Source: JASGDN01 sp049841275
GTDB taxonomy: Bacteria > Chloroflexota > Chloroflexia > Thermomicrobiales > UBA6265
Assembly: GCA_049841275.1 (NCBI GenBank)
Contig: JASGDN010000049.1
Coordinates: 1-64,000, forward strand
Direction: 5' to 3'
DNA: 64,000 bases
Of the stretch, positions 7,945 to 16,853 are shown in pieces. The notes below the pieces were generated by a model. It was given only the letters and a program-made list of their open reading frames with translations. It had not been told where the DNA came from and searched no databases. Each line of letters starts with the position of its first letter. The stretch's first letter is position 1. The position numbers and the translations under genes were made by a program.

Positions 7945-7980
7945 CGCGACCCCGGCCCCGGTACAGGAGCCGGGGTCGCG
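7945..7980 (+). terminator. Terminator hairpin after the HtrA gene
   Basis: CGCGACCCCGGC (7945-7956) pairs perfectly with GCCGGGGTCGCG (7969-7980), with a 12-nt loop. Confidence 0.75.
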
Positions 7981-8075
7981 CGTTCGCCCGGCGGATGGCG
8001 TACCTTTCCTTACGGACGTCGGGTCGCGAGGATCCACCGAGATTGAAGGCGCGCCGCCGCCAAGGACAGTGCGAC

Positions 8076-8819
8076 ATGCATGCGTATCAGACCTATATGC
8101 AGGAACTCGCGAAGCTGCTCGACATGGTCACGACGACCCAGGGAGCGCGAATCGAGGAAGCCGCAACTTGGATGGCGGATACCATCGCCGAAGGGGGCAT
8201 CGTCCATCTCTTCGGCAGCGGCCACTCCCACATGATCGCGGAGGAGGTATTCCACCGCGCCGGGAGCCTGATGCCGCTCAACCCGATGCTGGACGTGAAC
8301 CTGACGTTCCTCGGATCGGTGAACGCCACCGTCCTCGAACGCACCTCTGGCTATGGCCGGGTCGTGATCGCCTCGCACGATATTCGCCCCGGCGAAGTCG
8401 TGATCGTTGTCAGCAATTCCGGTGTCAACCCGGTGCCGATCGAGGTAGCCCTCGAAGCGAAGGCAAACGGAGCCCGAACCATCGCCATCACCTCCGACCG
8501 CCACTATGCCGATGCCCCATCCCGTCACGCTTCCGGCAAACGCCTGGCAGCGGTCACCGACCTTACGATCGACACCTGTATCGCCGCCGGAGACGCGCTC
8601 GTGGACGTGCCAGGAACCGCATACCGCAGCGGTGGCGCCTCGTCAGCAGTTGGGATCGCCATCGTCAATGCGGTCGTCACCGAGACCGCGGCGAAACTGG
8701 CCGAACGCGGGATCGAGCCGCCGTTGATCCCGACCATGAACCTGCCGGGCGGCGACGAGGCGATGGAAGCGCTTGTCGCGACCTACGGCGCACGCCTTCC
8801 CCTCCTGAAACGCGCCTGA
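8076..8819 (+). CDS. SIS-domain sugar isomerase (UPF0309 type)
   Basis: A 247-aa protein with one SIS phosphosugar-binding domain. Recognisable parts are IVHLFGSGHSHMIAEEVFHRAG near 42-63 and VVIVVSNSGVNPVPIEVALEAK near 109-130, matching the UPF0309 family of sugar-phosphate binding proteins often encoded with carbohydrate uptake genes. It likely binds or isomerises a phosphorylated (amino)sugar in the cytoplasm; the substrate is unknown. The ATG at 8076 is preceded by AAGGA. No transporter or kinase neighbours are present, so context does not help. Confidence 0.88.
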   Translation: MHAYQTYMQELAKLLDMVTTTQGARIEEAATWMADTIAEGGIVHLFGSGHSHMIAEEVFHRAGSLMPLNPMLDVNLTFLGSVNATVLERTSGYGRVVIASHDIRPGEVVIVVSNSGVNPVPIEVALEAKANGARTIAITSDRHYADAPSRHASGKRLAAVTDLTIDTCIAAGDALVDVPGTAYRSGGASSAVGIAIVNAVVTETAAKLAERGIEPPLIPTMNLPGGDEAMEALVATYGARLPLLKRA

Positions 8820-8833
8820 TACGACAGCACGCC

Positions 8834-8864
8834 GAATCCCGGTGGAGCAACTCCACCGGGATTC
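8834..8864 (+). terminator. 14-bp perfect terminator hairpin
   Basis: GAATCCCGGTGGAG (8834-8847) pairs perfectly with CTCCACCGGGATTC (8851-8864) around a 3-nt loop, 14 bases after the SIS gene. Confidence 0.8.
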
Positions 8865-8925
8865 GATCGCGTGCCGCAAGGGTGGACCCACTACAGCAGA
8901 ATCCGAAAGGGTAGCCACCCCAGAT

Positions 8926-8990
8926 GGGGCGATCCTGGTGATCGCCCGAGGTTCCGCCGGGACGCGCCGGGCGATCACCAGGATCGCCCC
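8926..8990. repeat. REP-like nested palindrome
   Basis: A 23-base arm at 8926-8948 (begins GGGGCGATCC) is the exact reverse complement of 8968-8990, with a 19-base spacer. Each arm is itself a hairpin, GGGCGATC-CTGGT-GATCGCCC, so the unit can fold as one long stem or two small ones. It sits between the 3' ends of two converging genes, the usual address of REP/BIME-type elements. GTAGGGGCGA... palindromes of this style are scattered through many bacterial genomes. Confidence 0.75.
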
Positions 8991-9035
8991 TACCAGGGAT
9001 GGTCCTGCCTCGTGGCGACCAAACCGGACTTCGGT

Positions 9036-11012
9036 CTAGTAGTGAACCACCACCCGCATGCCAATCGGCGCCTGGGCGTAGAGCCATGCCGCAACATCGA
9101 GCGGCAGGTTCACGCACCCATGACTCATCGTGTACCCGAAATTGTTGTGCCAGTACGTCCCGTGGAGCGCGTGCCCACGGTCGGTGAAATACATCACCCA
9201 GGGAACGTTCGGCACGTTGTAATACTCACCGCCAATCACGCCGGACATCGTCTGCGACGTCAGCTTCGCGTTGATGTGGAATGTACCCGTCGGCGTGTCG
9301 AAGCCGGGGCGTCCAGTGCTGACGTAGGTGCCGAGTACCCGGGTGCCGCCACGGTAGACGATCATGTACTGCGTCGAGAGATTGACATCGACCCAGAGTT
9401 CCCCCGTCGCACCGGAGATCCCGGTGAGGTACGTGGTGGAGATGAAGCCGGCCTGACCGGCGCATGTCACCGGCTGCCAGCCATTCGAGGCCGTCCCCCG
9501 GTACTGGACGATCGACCCCTCCGGCAGCGTCATGATCACGGGCGCAGTGAGGCTCGGCTGCGTGCGGCAGTTCAGGCCACCGCCGTCGGTACCCGTCACA
9601 ACGCCAGACGACCCTGCGGGTGGTGTCGTCGTTGGTGTGGGTGACACGCCCGGCGTCTTGACCGGCGTCGGCGTGATGGCGACGCCGGTGAGGTAGGCCG
9701 TCGAAATGTACCCGGCCTGTCCGTCGCAGGTCACTGGCTGCCAGCCATTGGACGCCGCGCCGCGATACGGCAACACGGTCCCTTCCGGCACCGTCGTGAT
9801 GATGACGCCGGACGTGCTCGGGGTGCGGCGGCAGTTGACGCCAACCCCGCCGGTGCCCTGGACCTTCCCGCCGGCCGTCGGCGTTCCGGTTGGCGAGGCC
9901 GTCGCACTCGCCATCGCCGTGACTGTAATCGTGACGGTTCCGGTCACGGTTGGGGAGATGGTGCCCGTTACGGTCGGCGTGCGCGTTGGTGTGACGGTTC
10001 CGGTAGGACGCGGTGTCGCAGTGGGCGTGACCAGAATCCCCGTGAGATACGTTGTCGAGATATAGCCCGCGCGGCCGGAGCACGTCACCGGCTGCCAGCC
10101 GTTCGCTGCCGGACCACGGTAGGTCGCGGTGTCGCCTTCGCGCAGGACCGTGATGACGGTTGCCGAGGTCGATGGCTGGGTGCGGCAATTGACGCCTGCC
10201 CCGCCGGTCCCCGTCACCTTGCCGGATACCGGCGCGAGGGTTGGCGTGATTGTCGGCGTCAGCGTCCTGGTCGGCGTGGATACCGTCGTGGGTGTCGAGG
10301 AGGCGGCTGCCGAAGCGGTAGCCGACGGACTGGCCGTCGCGGCCGTTGTGCTCGTACCGGTCGCAGTGGGCGTCACAATGGATGTCGCGCCAAGGGTTGC
10401 CGTCGCCGTGGGCACAGCATCCGTCGCGGTTGCCGAGGGAGCTCCATCTGTGGCGGTCGGGACAGCATCAGTTGCAGTCGGGACGACATCGGTCGCCGTT
10501 GGCAACGCGATCTCGTCGGTCGGCGATGGTTCGACCGCCGGCTCGAAGACCGGCGTCGCCGTCATTTCGATGCGAACGGCATTCTCGCCAAGAGATGGAT
10601 CGACCCAGAAAGTATCGATCTCGTGCTGGAACGGCCCCTCGCCATCCCCCATCCAGGTGATCTCGTAGGTATGGGCGCCAGCGGCCACACCGTCGAGATA
10701 CGCCTTCCCTTCGAGAATATCGACGCAGGTGACGCCATCGACGCAGAGACGATAGCCGTCCGCAATCGGCTGGTCGTTCGCGTCGACGATCCGGAACGCA
10801 ACCGGCGCCGATGCCGAAGCCGTATCGACCGGCTCATCGGTGGCGATTTCGCCCTGCGAGCCGTCGGAAACCGGGGTTCCGCCGTCCTGGGCGAGTGCGG
10901 GATGCAGCAGCATCGCCGGCTGGATGGCAGACACGACCAGCGACAACAAGGCTACTGTGAGCCATACCAGCCGCATGCGCCGCGCGACCGATGAAGGAAC
11001 AACCTCTTTCAT
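9036..11012 (-). CDS. Secreted L,D-transpeptidase with three SH3-like domains
   Basis: A 658-aa exported protein: signal peptide 1-42; a beta-rich domain at about 65-155 with two Cys; a long Thr/Ala/Pro/Ser linker to about 275; three SH3b-like repeats (each with VNCR/LNCRxxPS..., YRG.A.NGWQPVTC and GYIST.YLTG) separated by T/P/V linkers; and a C-terminal YkuD domain at about 535-658. The YkuD motif is complete (HALHG, then SHGCVN with catalytic Cys633). L,D-transpeptidases make 3-3 peptidoglycan crosslinks or attach proteins; SH3b modules bind cell wall. Each SH3 repeat holds two Cys, probably a disulfide. The repeats are near-copies and suggest recent duplication. It converges on the SIS gene. 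Confidence 0.92.
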   Translation of the reverse strand: MKEVVPSSVARRMRLVWLTVALLSLVVSAIQPAMLLHPALAQDGGTPVSDGSQGEIATDEPVDTASASAPVAFRIVDANDQPIADGYRLCVDGVTCVDILEGKAYLDGVAAGAHTYEITWMGDGEGPFQHEIDTFWVDPSLGENAVRIEMTATPVFEPAVEPSPTDEIALPTATDVVPTATDAVPTATDGAPSATATDAVPTATATLGATSIVTPTATGTSTTAATASPSATASAAASSTPTTVSTPTRTLTPTITPTLAPVSGKVTGTGGAGVNCRTQPSTSATVITVLREGDTATYRGPAANGWQPVTCSGRAGYISTTYLTGILVTPTATPRPTGTVTPTRTPTVTGTISPTVTGTVTITVTAMASATASPTGTPTAGGKVQGTGGVGVNCRRTPSTSGVIITTVPEGTVLPYRGAASNGWQPVTCDGQAGYISTAYLTGVAITPTPVKTPGVSPTPTTTPPAGSSGVVTGTDGGGLNCRTQPSLTAPVIMTLPEGSIVQYRGTASNGWQPVTCAGQAGFISTTYLTGISGATGELWVDVNLSTQYMIVYRGGTRVLGTYVSTGRPGFDTPTGTFHINAKLTSQTMSGVIGGEYYNVPNVPWVMYFTDRGHALHGTYWHNNFGYTMSHGCVNLPLDVAAWLYAQAPIGMRVVVHY

Positions 11013-11243
11013 GGCGAAGCCCCCACACTTCCCGGCATTCCCTCCCCAGGGAATGAACGCGGGAAACGACCCGGCAACGACCGGTCATGTCATCTCAATG
11101 CCAGCCGATGAACGACGAGATCCGTGCGTGCCACCTTCTCTCCTGTTGTACGTTCCCTCACGCATCATACATCGTTGCGCGGCGCGTTGCATCACGTCAG
11201 CGCCACAAAGGCCATATGCCGATCCGCCGCGGAAAACCCCTCG

Positions 11244-12113
11244 TCAGGCTTCGGAACTGACCTTCTTCTCCTGCTCAACCGCCAGCGTCTGCGTCCGCTG
11301 ATACGCCGCGTAGACGGACTTGCTGAGCACGGTGCGCAGACCGCCCTTCTCCATCTGGTAGATCGCCTCCGCCGACGTGCCGCCGGGCGAGGTCACCATG
11401 TTCCGCAGCTCGGCCAAATGCTTCCCCGACGACCGCGCGAACGCCACCGAACCTCCGACCGTCTGCAGCACGATCTCCTCGGCGATCCGGCGCGGGAACC
11501 CCATATGAACACCAGCATCGACCAGCGCCTCCATCATCAGGAAGACGTAGGTCGACCCCGTCCCGGAGAGCGCCGTCGCCATATCGACGTACTTCTCGGT
11601 CTCGACCTCGAGTTCCTCTCCGAGCGCGCCCAGAGCCGCCCGCACCTTGGCCCGCGCGGCGTCCTCCACGGCAGGCGTCGCGCACCAGACGGACATCCCC
11701 TCCCCGATCTGGGCTGGCGTGTTCGGCATCACCCGCACGATGCGACGGTGCGCCAACCCCTGCTCCAGCGTCGCGATGTTCGCACCGGCGAGGATCGACA
11801 TCACCACCTGTTCGCCGGTGAGGACGTCGCGCAGTTCCTTCATCACCGCGCCGATCACCTGCGGCTTGACGGTCAGCGCCACGAGATCCGCGCCCACGAC
11901 GGCATCGGCATTGCGCTCGACGGTGCGGATGCCGAATCGCTTCTCCAGCGCATTCCGGCGATCTGCACGTGGATGGCTCGCCACAATCCGCTGTGCCGGG
12001 ATCATCTCCTTGGCGAGCAGTCCGCCGACGATGGATTCCGCCATGATTCCCGCCCCAACAATCGCCAGCGTTGAATCCGCCAGCGCCGCTGCTCCCTGCT
12101 CGATGTCGCTCAT
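11244..12113 (-). CDS. proC: Pyrroline-5-carboxylate reductase
   Basis: A 289-aa NAD(P)H-dependent reductase that converts pyrroline-5-carboxylate to L-proline. The Rossmann start LAIVGAGIMAESIVGGLL (15-32) binds the cofactor; VKPQV, MPNTPAQIGEG and the C-terminal signature (ALSGTGSTYVFLMMEALVDAG, then VTSPGGTSAEAI) are typical ProC. Length is close to the usual 265-280. The ATG at 12113 with GGGGGG upstream was preferred to an in-frame start 38 codons earlier, which would add an unconserved tail and reach into the divergent gene's leader. It is divergent from the DUF255 gene across 130 bases. Confidence 0.95.
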   Translation of the reverse strand: MSDIEQGAAALADSTLAIVGAGIMAESIVGGLLAKEMIPAQRIVASHPRADRRNALEKRFGIRTVERNADAVVGADLVALTVKPQVIGAVMKELRDVLTGEQVVMSILAGANIATLEQGLAHRRIVRVMPNTPAQIGEGMSVWCATPAVEDAARAKVRAALGALGEELEVETEKYVDMATALSGTGSTYVFLMMEALVDAGVHMGFPRRIAEEIVLQTVGGSVAFARSSGKHLAELRNMVTSPGGTSAEAIYQMEKGGLRTVLSKSVYAAYQRTQTLAVEQEKKVSSEA

Positions 12114-12243
12114 AGCACCCCCCGACCGATTGCGATTCCGTCCGATGCCCTCCATTGTGATGGCCAGATGCCTCCCGGCACAATGAACCCACATGAACGG
12201 CATTGGCCATGCAACGATGACCGTCACAGAAGGAGACTCCGCC

Positions 12244-14352
12244 GTGACCGCCCACCCCGAATCCGGCCACCGAAACCGCCTCGCCAGCGAAACCAGTCCC
12301 TACCTGCTCCAGCACCAGACCAACCCGGTCGACTGGTATCCGTGGAGCGACGAGGCGTTCGCTCGCGCGCAGGCGGAGGACAAGCCGGTCCTCGTCAGCA
12401 TCGGCTATTCTGCCTGCCACTGGTGTCACGTCATGGCGCACGAGTCGTTCGAGAACGAGGTCATCGCGACCTTCCTCAACGAGCATTTCGTCGCGATCAA
12501 GGTCGATCGTGAGGAACGCCCGGATGTTGACGCCATCTACATGGCTGCCGTCCAGGCGATGACCGGGCAGGGCGGCTGGCCGCTGAACGCTTTCCTCACG
12601 CCGGATGGCGTGCCGTTCTTCGCAGGAACCTACTGGCCGCCTAAAGCGCGAGGCGGCATGCCAGGGTTCCCGGACGTGCTGGAAGCGATCGTCTCGGCCT
12701 GGACCACCAACCGGAATGGTGTTGCGGACAGCGCTGGTCGCGTACTCGCCTACCTGCGTCAGTCCACTTCTGCACTCCCGGCGCAGACCGATCCTGCCCA
12801 CGAACCGCTGCGCGACGACCTCGCGGCGCAGGCCCTTGCCGGAATGGAGCGCACCTTCGACCGCGAGTACGGCGGGTTCGGTGGTGCGCCGAAGTTCCCG
12901 CAGGCCTCCACGATCGAATTCCTGCTGCAGCATGCCAAGCGCACCGGTTCGGAGCCGGCCCGTGCGATGGCAATCGCGACGCTCGACCGCATGGCGGCGG
13001 GCGGCATTCATGACCAGCTCGGCGGCGGGTTCGCGCGGTACGCCGTCGATCGCATCTGGCTCGTCCCCCATTTCGAGAAGATGCTCTACGACAACGCCCA
13101 GTTGATGGCGCTCTATCTCGACGCCTGGCGATTCACCGGAGAAGAACGGCATCGCGTCGTGGCGGAAGGCATCGCCGACTGGGTCCTGCGCGAGATGACG
13201 GCGCCCGACGGCGGCTTCTACGCCGCGCTCGATGCCGACAGCGATGGCGAGGAAGGCGCGTTCTATACCTGGACGCGCGGTGAGGTCGACCGCGTGCTCT
13301 CGCCACACGTCGCACCGGAGGACATCGACCTCGTCTGCCTGCACTTCGGCATCGACGAGCGCGGCAATTTCGAGGGCAAGACCGTCCTCTCGATCGTCCG
13401 CCCCATCACCAGGCTTGCGCCGCAACTCGGCCTGTCAGAGTCCACCAGTGCCGACACGATTGCCCGAGCCAAGGCGTTGCTCTGGGCAGAACGGGAGGCG
13501 CGTTCCCGTCCGGCGCGCGACGAAAAGGTGATCGCGGGCTGGAACGGCCTGATGCTGAAGGCGTTCGCCACCGCCGGTGCCGCGCTAGACCGACCGGACC
13601 TGCTGACCGCCGCCGAACGCAATGCCACATTCATCCTCGCAAGCCTCCGCTGGCCGGATGGCGCTCTGGCCCGTTCGTGGCGAGACGGCATCGTGCGCGG
13701 CCGCGGCACGCTGGAAGACCACGCCTTTCTCGCCGATGGGCTCCTGGCGCTCTATACCGCAACCGGCAAGCGTCGCTGGCTTGACGAAGCGAACGCCCTG
13801 CTCGATACGATCCTGCGCGACTTCCCGCACGATTCCGGCATCGGATTCTCGGATGTCAGCGCAGGCACCACCGATCTCATCGTCCGTCCGCGCGACCTGC
13901 AGGACGGTGCAACACCAAGCGGCAATGCGGTTGCCTGCGATCTGCTGTTGACCTTCGCCATCCTGCGTGAGGACGATGGGTTGGCGGAACGCGCTACATC
14001 GGTCCTGAGCGCCATCGCACCGATGATGGGCGAGCATCCCGTCTTCATGGGGCGGTTCCTGGCCGCGTTGGAGCGATTCCTCGCACCGCGCCGCGACCTT
14101 GTCCTGAGCGGCGATCGAATGAGCGAGGCGTTCCATGCGTTACACCAGGCCATCGGGCAACGATACGAGCCACTGCTGGTGACCGGATTCGGGTTGGACA
14201 AAGGCGATGGAACGGCGACAGGCCGCTATCCATTGCTCGCAGCCCGACCATCCGTAGAGGGGGCGGACGCGGCGGCCTGGCTCTGCGAGGGCACGGTCTG
14301 CCTTCCGCCTGTCACCTCGGTCTCCGCCCTGACAGAACTCCTCGACGGATAA
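12244..14352 (+). CDS. Thioredoxin-domain protein, DUF255/YyaL (SPATA20) family
   Basis: A 702-aa cytoplasmic protein. The N-terminal thioredoxin-like domain starts NRLASETSPYLLQH and has the ACHWCH motif (Cys58, Cys61). A long six-hairpin (alpha/alpha)6 glycosidase-like domain follows from about 190, with GGGFARYAVDRIWLVPHFEKMLYDNA and ARDEKVIAGWNGLMLKA. The family is widespread, with no firmly established enzymatic role that I know of. Length matches the family. The GTG at 12244 has AAGGAG eight bases upstream and begins just before the conserved region; ATGs at 12193 and 12217 are weaker choices. It is divergent from proC. Confidence 0.9.
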   Translation: MTAHPESGHRNRLASETSPYLLQHQTNPVDWYPWSDEAFARAQAEDKPVLVSIGYSACHWCHVMAHESFENEVIATFLNEHFVAIKVDREERPDVDAIYMAAVQAMTGQGGWPLNAFLTPDGVPFFAGTYWPPKARGGMPGFPDVLEAIVSAWTTNRNGVADSAGRVLAYLRQSTSALPAQTDPAHEPLRDDLAAQALAGMERTFDREYGGFGGAPKFPQASTIEFLLQHAKRTGSEPARAMAIATLDRMAAGGIHDQLGGGFARYAVDRIWLVPHFEKMLYDNAQLMALYLDAWRFTGEERHRVVAEGIADWVLREMTAPDGGFYAALDADSDGEEGAFYTWTRGEVDRVLSPHVAPEDIDLVCLHFGIDERGNFEGKTVLSIVRPITRLAPQLGLSESTSADTIARAKALLWAEREARSRPARDEKVIAGWNGLMLKAFATAGAALDRPDLLTAAERNATFILASLRWPDGALARSWRDGIVRGRGTLEDHAFLADGLLALYTATGKRRWLDEANALLDTILRDFPHDSGIGFSDVSAGTTDLIVRPRDLQDGATPSGNAVACDLLLTFAILREDDGLAERATSVLSAIAPMMGEHPVFMGRFLAALERFLAPRRDLVLSGDRMSEAFHALHQAIGQRYEPLLVTGFGLDKGDGTATGRYPLLAARPSVEGADAAAWLCEGTVCLPPVTSVSALTELLDG

Positions 14353-14510
14353 ACGACCGCCGGAGCGACGTCGGGCGTTGACAGCAGGGATTCGCCGACG
14401 GGCTCCGTTGTCCATGCAGGACTCGTTCGCGGATCGCAACCACTTCACAGACGGTTTTCCAGGTCGGGCATCGTCGCCAACGTGTCGCGCGGAGGAGCGG
14501 GACAGTCTGG

Positions 14511-15140
14511 TTACCCGAAAACGGAGAGCAGGATCGCGACGACAATCACCACGACCAACACACCCGCCAGCACCAGGAACCGCTGGGACAATCCGGCGAC
14601 TGATGCAGCCTCGGTGTTCGCGGGTGGGGCGAGCGGCTCGGATGCCGCAAGCAACTCGTCCCGGAGGGAGGGCGGTACCGGCACCGACGACTCGCCATCT
14701 GAAACCGGCGCCTGAACCGTAATGGCTGTCCCGGGTTGGAGGTGAACCTCAGGCGAACGAGACGTACCGGAACGGTCCCGCTTGCCAAGTTCCACCAGCC
14801 ACGAGGGAAGGTCATCCAATTCGATCAGCGATGACGGGTCGATCGGGGTCCGGTCCGGCTCCGGCAGGAACTTCGGTTCCCTGATCGTCCCTTCAGTGCC
14901 AGAACCCGACGCGTCATCCTCCGGCGTAGCGACCGGCTCCCCTGTCTCCGCCGAAACGGCACCAGAGCCTTCCGAAGCAGATTCAGGGATCTCCGGAACG
15001 ACCATCCCACGCCAGGCGGGCGGGCGCCGTAACCAGTCCGGCATGGCCTCCGGAAGACCGCCGTCCGGGATTGCCGGTTCCGGCGTCGCCTCGGAAGACG
15101 GCGGGCGCTCGGGATCGTTGGTGCGCGTATCGTCACTCAT
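14511..15140 (-). CDS. Tail-anchored acidic protein with WL motifs
   Basis: A 209-aa protein of unknown function. Residues 1-170 are acidic and rich in Pro, Ser and Glu, likely disordered. Two short aromatic motifs stand out: AMPDWLRRPPAW near 31-42 and LDDLPSWLVELGKR near 107-120. Residues 188-206 are one transmembrane helix (FLVLAGVLVVVIVVAILL), leaving only about three residues outside, so the protein should be tail-anchored with its bulk in the cytoplasm. (M/L)P-x-W-L motifs before a membrane anchor recur in Chloroflexota proteins. Its start overlaps the dtd stop by four bases; it is the last gene of the six-gene operon. Confidence 0.6.
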   Translation of the reverse strand: MSDDTRTNDPERPPSSEATPEPAIPDGGLPEAMPDWLRRPPAWRGMVVPEIPESASEGSGAVSAETGEPVATPEDDASGSGTEGTIREPKFLPEPDRTPIDPSSLIELDDLPSWLVELGKRDRSGTSRSPEVHLQPGTAITVQAPVSDGESSVPVPPSLRDELLAASEPLAPPANTEAASVAGLSQRFLVLAGVLVVVIVVAILLSVFG

Positions 15141-15631
15141 GACGGTTTCCCACCACGGCGCGGCTTCTGGAGCTCGTCGCTGTCCAGCCAGATCGTCACC
15201 GGACCGTCGTTCAGCAGCGAGACTTCCATATGCGCCCCAAAGACGCCGTAGGATACGGGAACGCCCAGCGCGGCCAATGCATCGCCGAACTGCATCACCA
15301 TCGGCTCGGCGATGGCTGGCGCGGCAGCACCCACGAAGCTCGGGCGCCGTCCCTTCCGCACATCGGCGTAGAGCGTGAATTGCGAGACGACCAACGCCCC
15401 GGCACCCGGCACGCTATCGGCCAGCAGGTCGAGCAGCGAGCGGTTCATCTTGCCCTCCGCATCCTCGAAGATGCGGAGGTTCGCGATCTTGCCGGCCAGC
15501 AGGTCGATCTCTGCCTGGCCGTCGCCCGCGGCGATCCCGAGCAGGAGCAACAATCCGTTTCCGATCGCCCCGGAGACCTCGCCATCGACCGTCACCCGTG
15601 CGTGGGAGACGCGCTGCAGGAGCACCCTCAT
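15137..15631 (-). CDS. dtd: D-aminoacyl-tRNA deacylase
   Basis: A 164-aa enzyme that hydrolyses D-amino acids mischarged on tRNA. The start RVLLQRVSHARVTVDGE, the catalytic-site SQFTLYADVRKGRRPSF and the cross-subunit motif NDGPVTIWLDS are all present; the family motif is usually NxGPVT, so the Gly-Pro needed for chiral proofreading is kept. Length is slightly above the usual 145-150, due to a basic C-terminal tail. It overlaps ispF upstream and the tail-anchored gene downstream by four bases each, implying translational coupling. Confidence 0.95.
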   Translation of the reverse strand: MRVLLQRVSHARVTVDGEVSGAIGNGLLLLLGIAAGDGQAEIDLLAGKIANLRIFEDAEGKMNRSLLDLLADSVPGAGALVVSQFTLYADVRKGRRPSFVGAAAPAIAEPMVMQFGDALAALGVPVSYGVFGAHMEVSLLNDGPVTIWLDSDELQKPRRGGKPS

Positions 15632-16128
15632 GCCAGATCCTCCCGCGGCACGATCGTCGCCGTCGCCAGCGCAGCAATGCCTTCCTCACGGCCGACGAAG
15701 CCCATCCGCTCGTTCGTGGTCGCCTTCAGGCTGATATCCCCCGCCGGAATCCCGGTCGCCTCGGCGATGGCGGCTCGCATTCGCGCGGCGTGCGGATTCA
15801 CCTTCGGCGCCTCGGCAATCACCGTTGCATCGATATGCACCGGCTCCCAGCCCGCCTCACGCACCAGCCGCACCGATTCACGCAAGAGATCACGGCTGTC
15901 CGCGTCCTGCCAGCGCGGATCGCCCGGCGGGAAGTGCTTGCCGATATCGCCGAGCACCGCCGCACCGAGCACCGCGTCGGCGATGGCATGGAGCAACACA
16001 TCGGCATCGGAATGGCCATCCAGCCCACGGTCAAACACGAGTTCGACGCCACCGAGCACCATGCGCCGCCCGTCGGCGAATCGATGCACGTCGTAGCCGA
16101 TGCCAGTGCGAGGGAAACGTCGGCTCAT
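15628..16128 (-). CDS. ispF: 2-C-methyl-D-erythritol 2,4-cyclodiphosphate synthase
   Basis: A 166-aa MEP-pathway enzyme that cyclises CDP-methylerythritol 2-phosphate. GIGYDVHRF (9-17) and GHSDADVLLHAIADA (38-52) supply the zinc-binding Asp-x-His and His. DIGKHFPP and KATTNERMGFVGREEGIAA are also diagnostic. The ATG at 16128 overlaps the ispD stop; upstream in-frame codons belong to ispD sequence in another frame. Adjacent ispD makes the D-F pairing, a common arrangement and sometimes a gene fusion. Confidence 0.96.
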   Translation of the reverse strand: MSRRFPRTGIGYDVHRFADGRRMVLGGVELVFDRGLDGHSDADVLLHAIADAVLGAAVLGDIGKHFPPGDPRWQDADSRDLLRESVRLVREAGWEPVHIDATVIAEAPKVNPHAARMRAAIAEATGIPAGDISLKATTNERMGFVGREEGIAALATATIVPREDLA

Positions 16129-16853
16129 CGGGATTCCTCCACCCGGCGTGTCTTCAGCAAGGCCTCGACCAACACCAGATCCTCTGGCACAGTCACTTTC
16201 AGGTTCGACCGCGATCCCGGCACGATCCGTACCGGCCAACCGAGCACCTCGAACATCGACGCGTCGTCTGTGAACTCGTCCTCATGGCCCGTCGTGCGCG
16301 CCAGCGCCTCCCGGTATTCCGCGAGGCGGAAGCCTTGTGGCGTCTGCGCGGCCCACATCCCGACCCGCGGCACCGTCGCCTCGATCGTTCCCTCCGTGAC
16401 GCGCTTCAGCGTATCCGCCACTGGCGTCGCGAGGATCGCCGCACCGGAATCGCCTGCGACTCCGGCAACGGCATCGAAATGCACGGGTTCGGCAAGCGGT
16501 CGCGCGGCATCGTGGACGAGCACGACCTCGACATCCGGCGCCAGGGCATCGATCCCCGCCCGCACGGACGCGTGACGGTTCGCTCCGCCAGGCACGATCG
16601 CGGCAACCTTCGTCCAGCGACCGCCAACGATCAATGTGCGAACCTCGTCTTCGGTATGGTTGCCAAAGACGACCACGACATCCCGCACGCTCGATGCCGT
16701 CTCCAGCGCGTCCAGCGACCAGGCAAGCAAGGGATGCCCTGCGCAGGCCGCAAGGACCTTGCCGCCATGGCCGAACCGCTCACCCTTGCCCGCAGCCACG
16801 ACAACGCAGGCAACCACGGAAGCGCGCTCCAGGTCACGCCCGCATCCAGTCAT
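16125..16853 (-). CDS. ispD: 2-C-methyl-D-erythritol 4-phosphate cytidylyltransferase
   Basis: A 242-aa nucleotidyltransferase of the MEP isoprenoid pathway. The N-terminal CTP loop AAGKGERFGHGGKVL (20-34), VLVHDAARPL (Asp and Arg for substrate) and AAQTPQGFR, TDDASMFE, KVTVPEDL are all in place. The GGANRHASVRAGI segment replaces the more usual GGxxRxxSVxxGL without loss of the basic residue. Start and stop overlap the neighbours by four bases. Enzyme acts in the cytosol, feeding ispF next to it. Confidence 0.95.
   Translation of the reverse strand: MTGCGRDLERASVVACVVVAAGKGERFGHGGKVLAACAGHPLLAWSLDALETASSVRDVVVVFGNHTEDEVRTLIVGGRWTKVAAIVPGGANRHASVRAGIDALAPDVEVVLVHDAARPLAEPVHFDAVAGVAGDSGAAILATPVADTLKRVTEGTIEATVPRVGMWAAQTPQGFRLAEYREALARTTGHEDEFTDDASMFEVLGWPVRIVPGSRSNLKVTVPEDLVLVEALLKTRRVEESR

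Noticed and set aside
11275..13425. A 716-residue minus-strand frame across proC and the DUF255 gene
   Set aside because: It overlaps two well-conserved genes in other frames and shows no domain.
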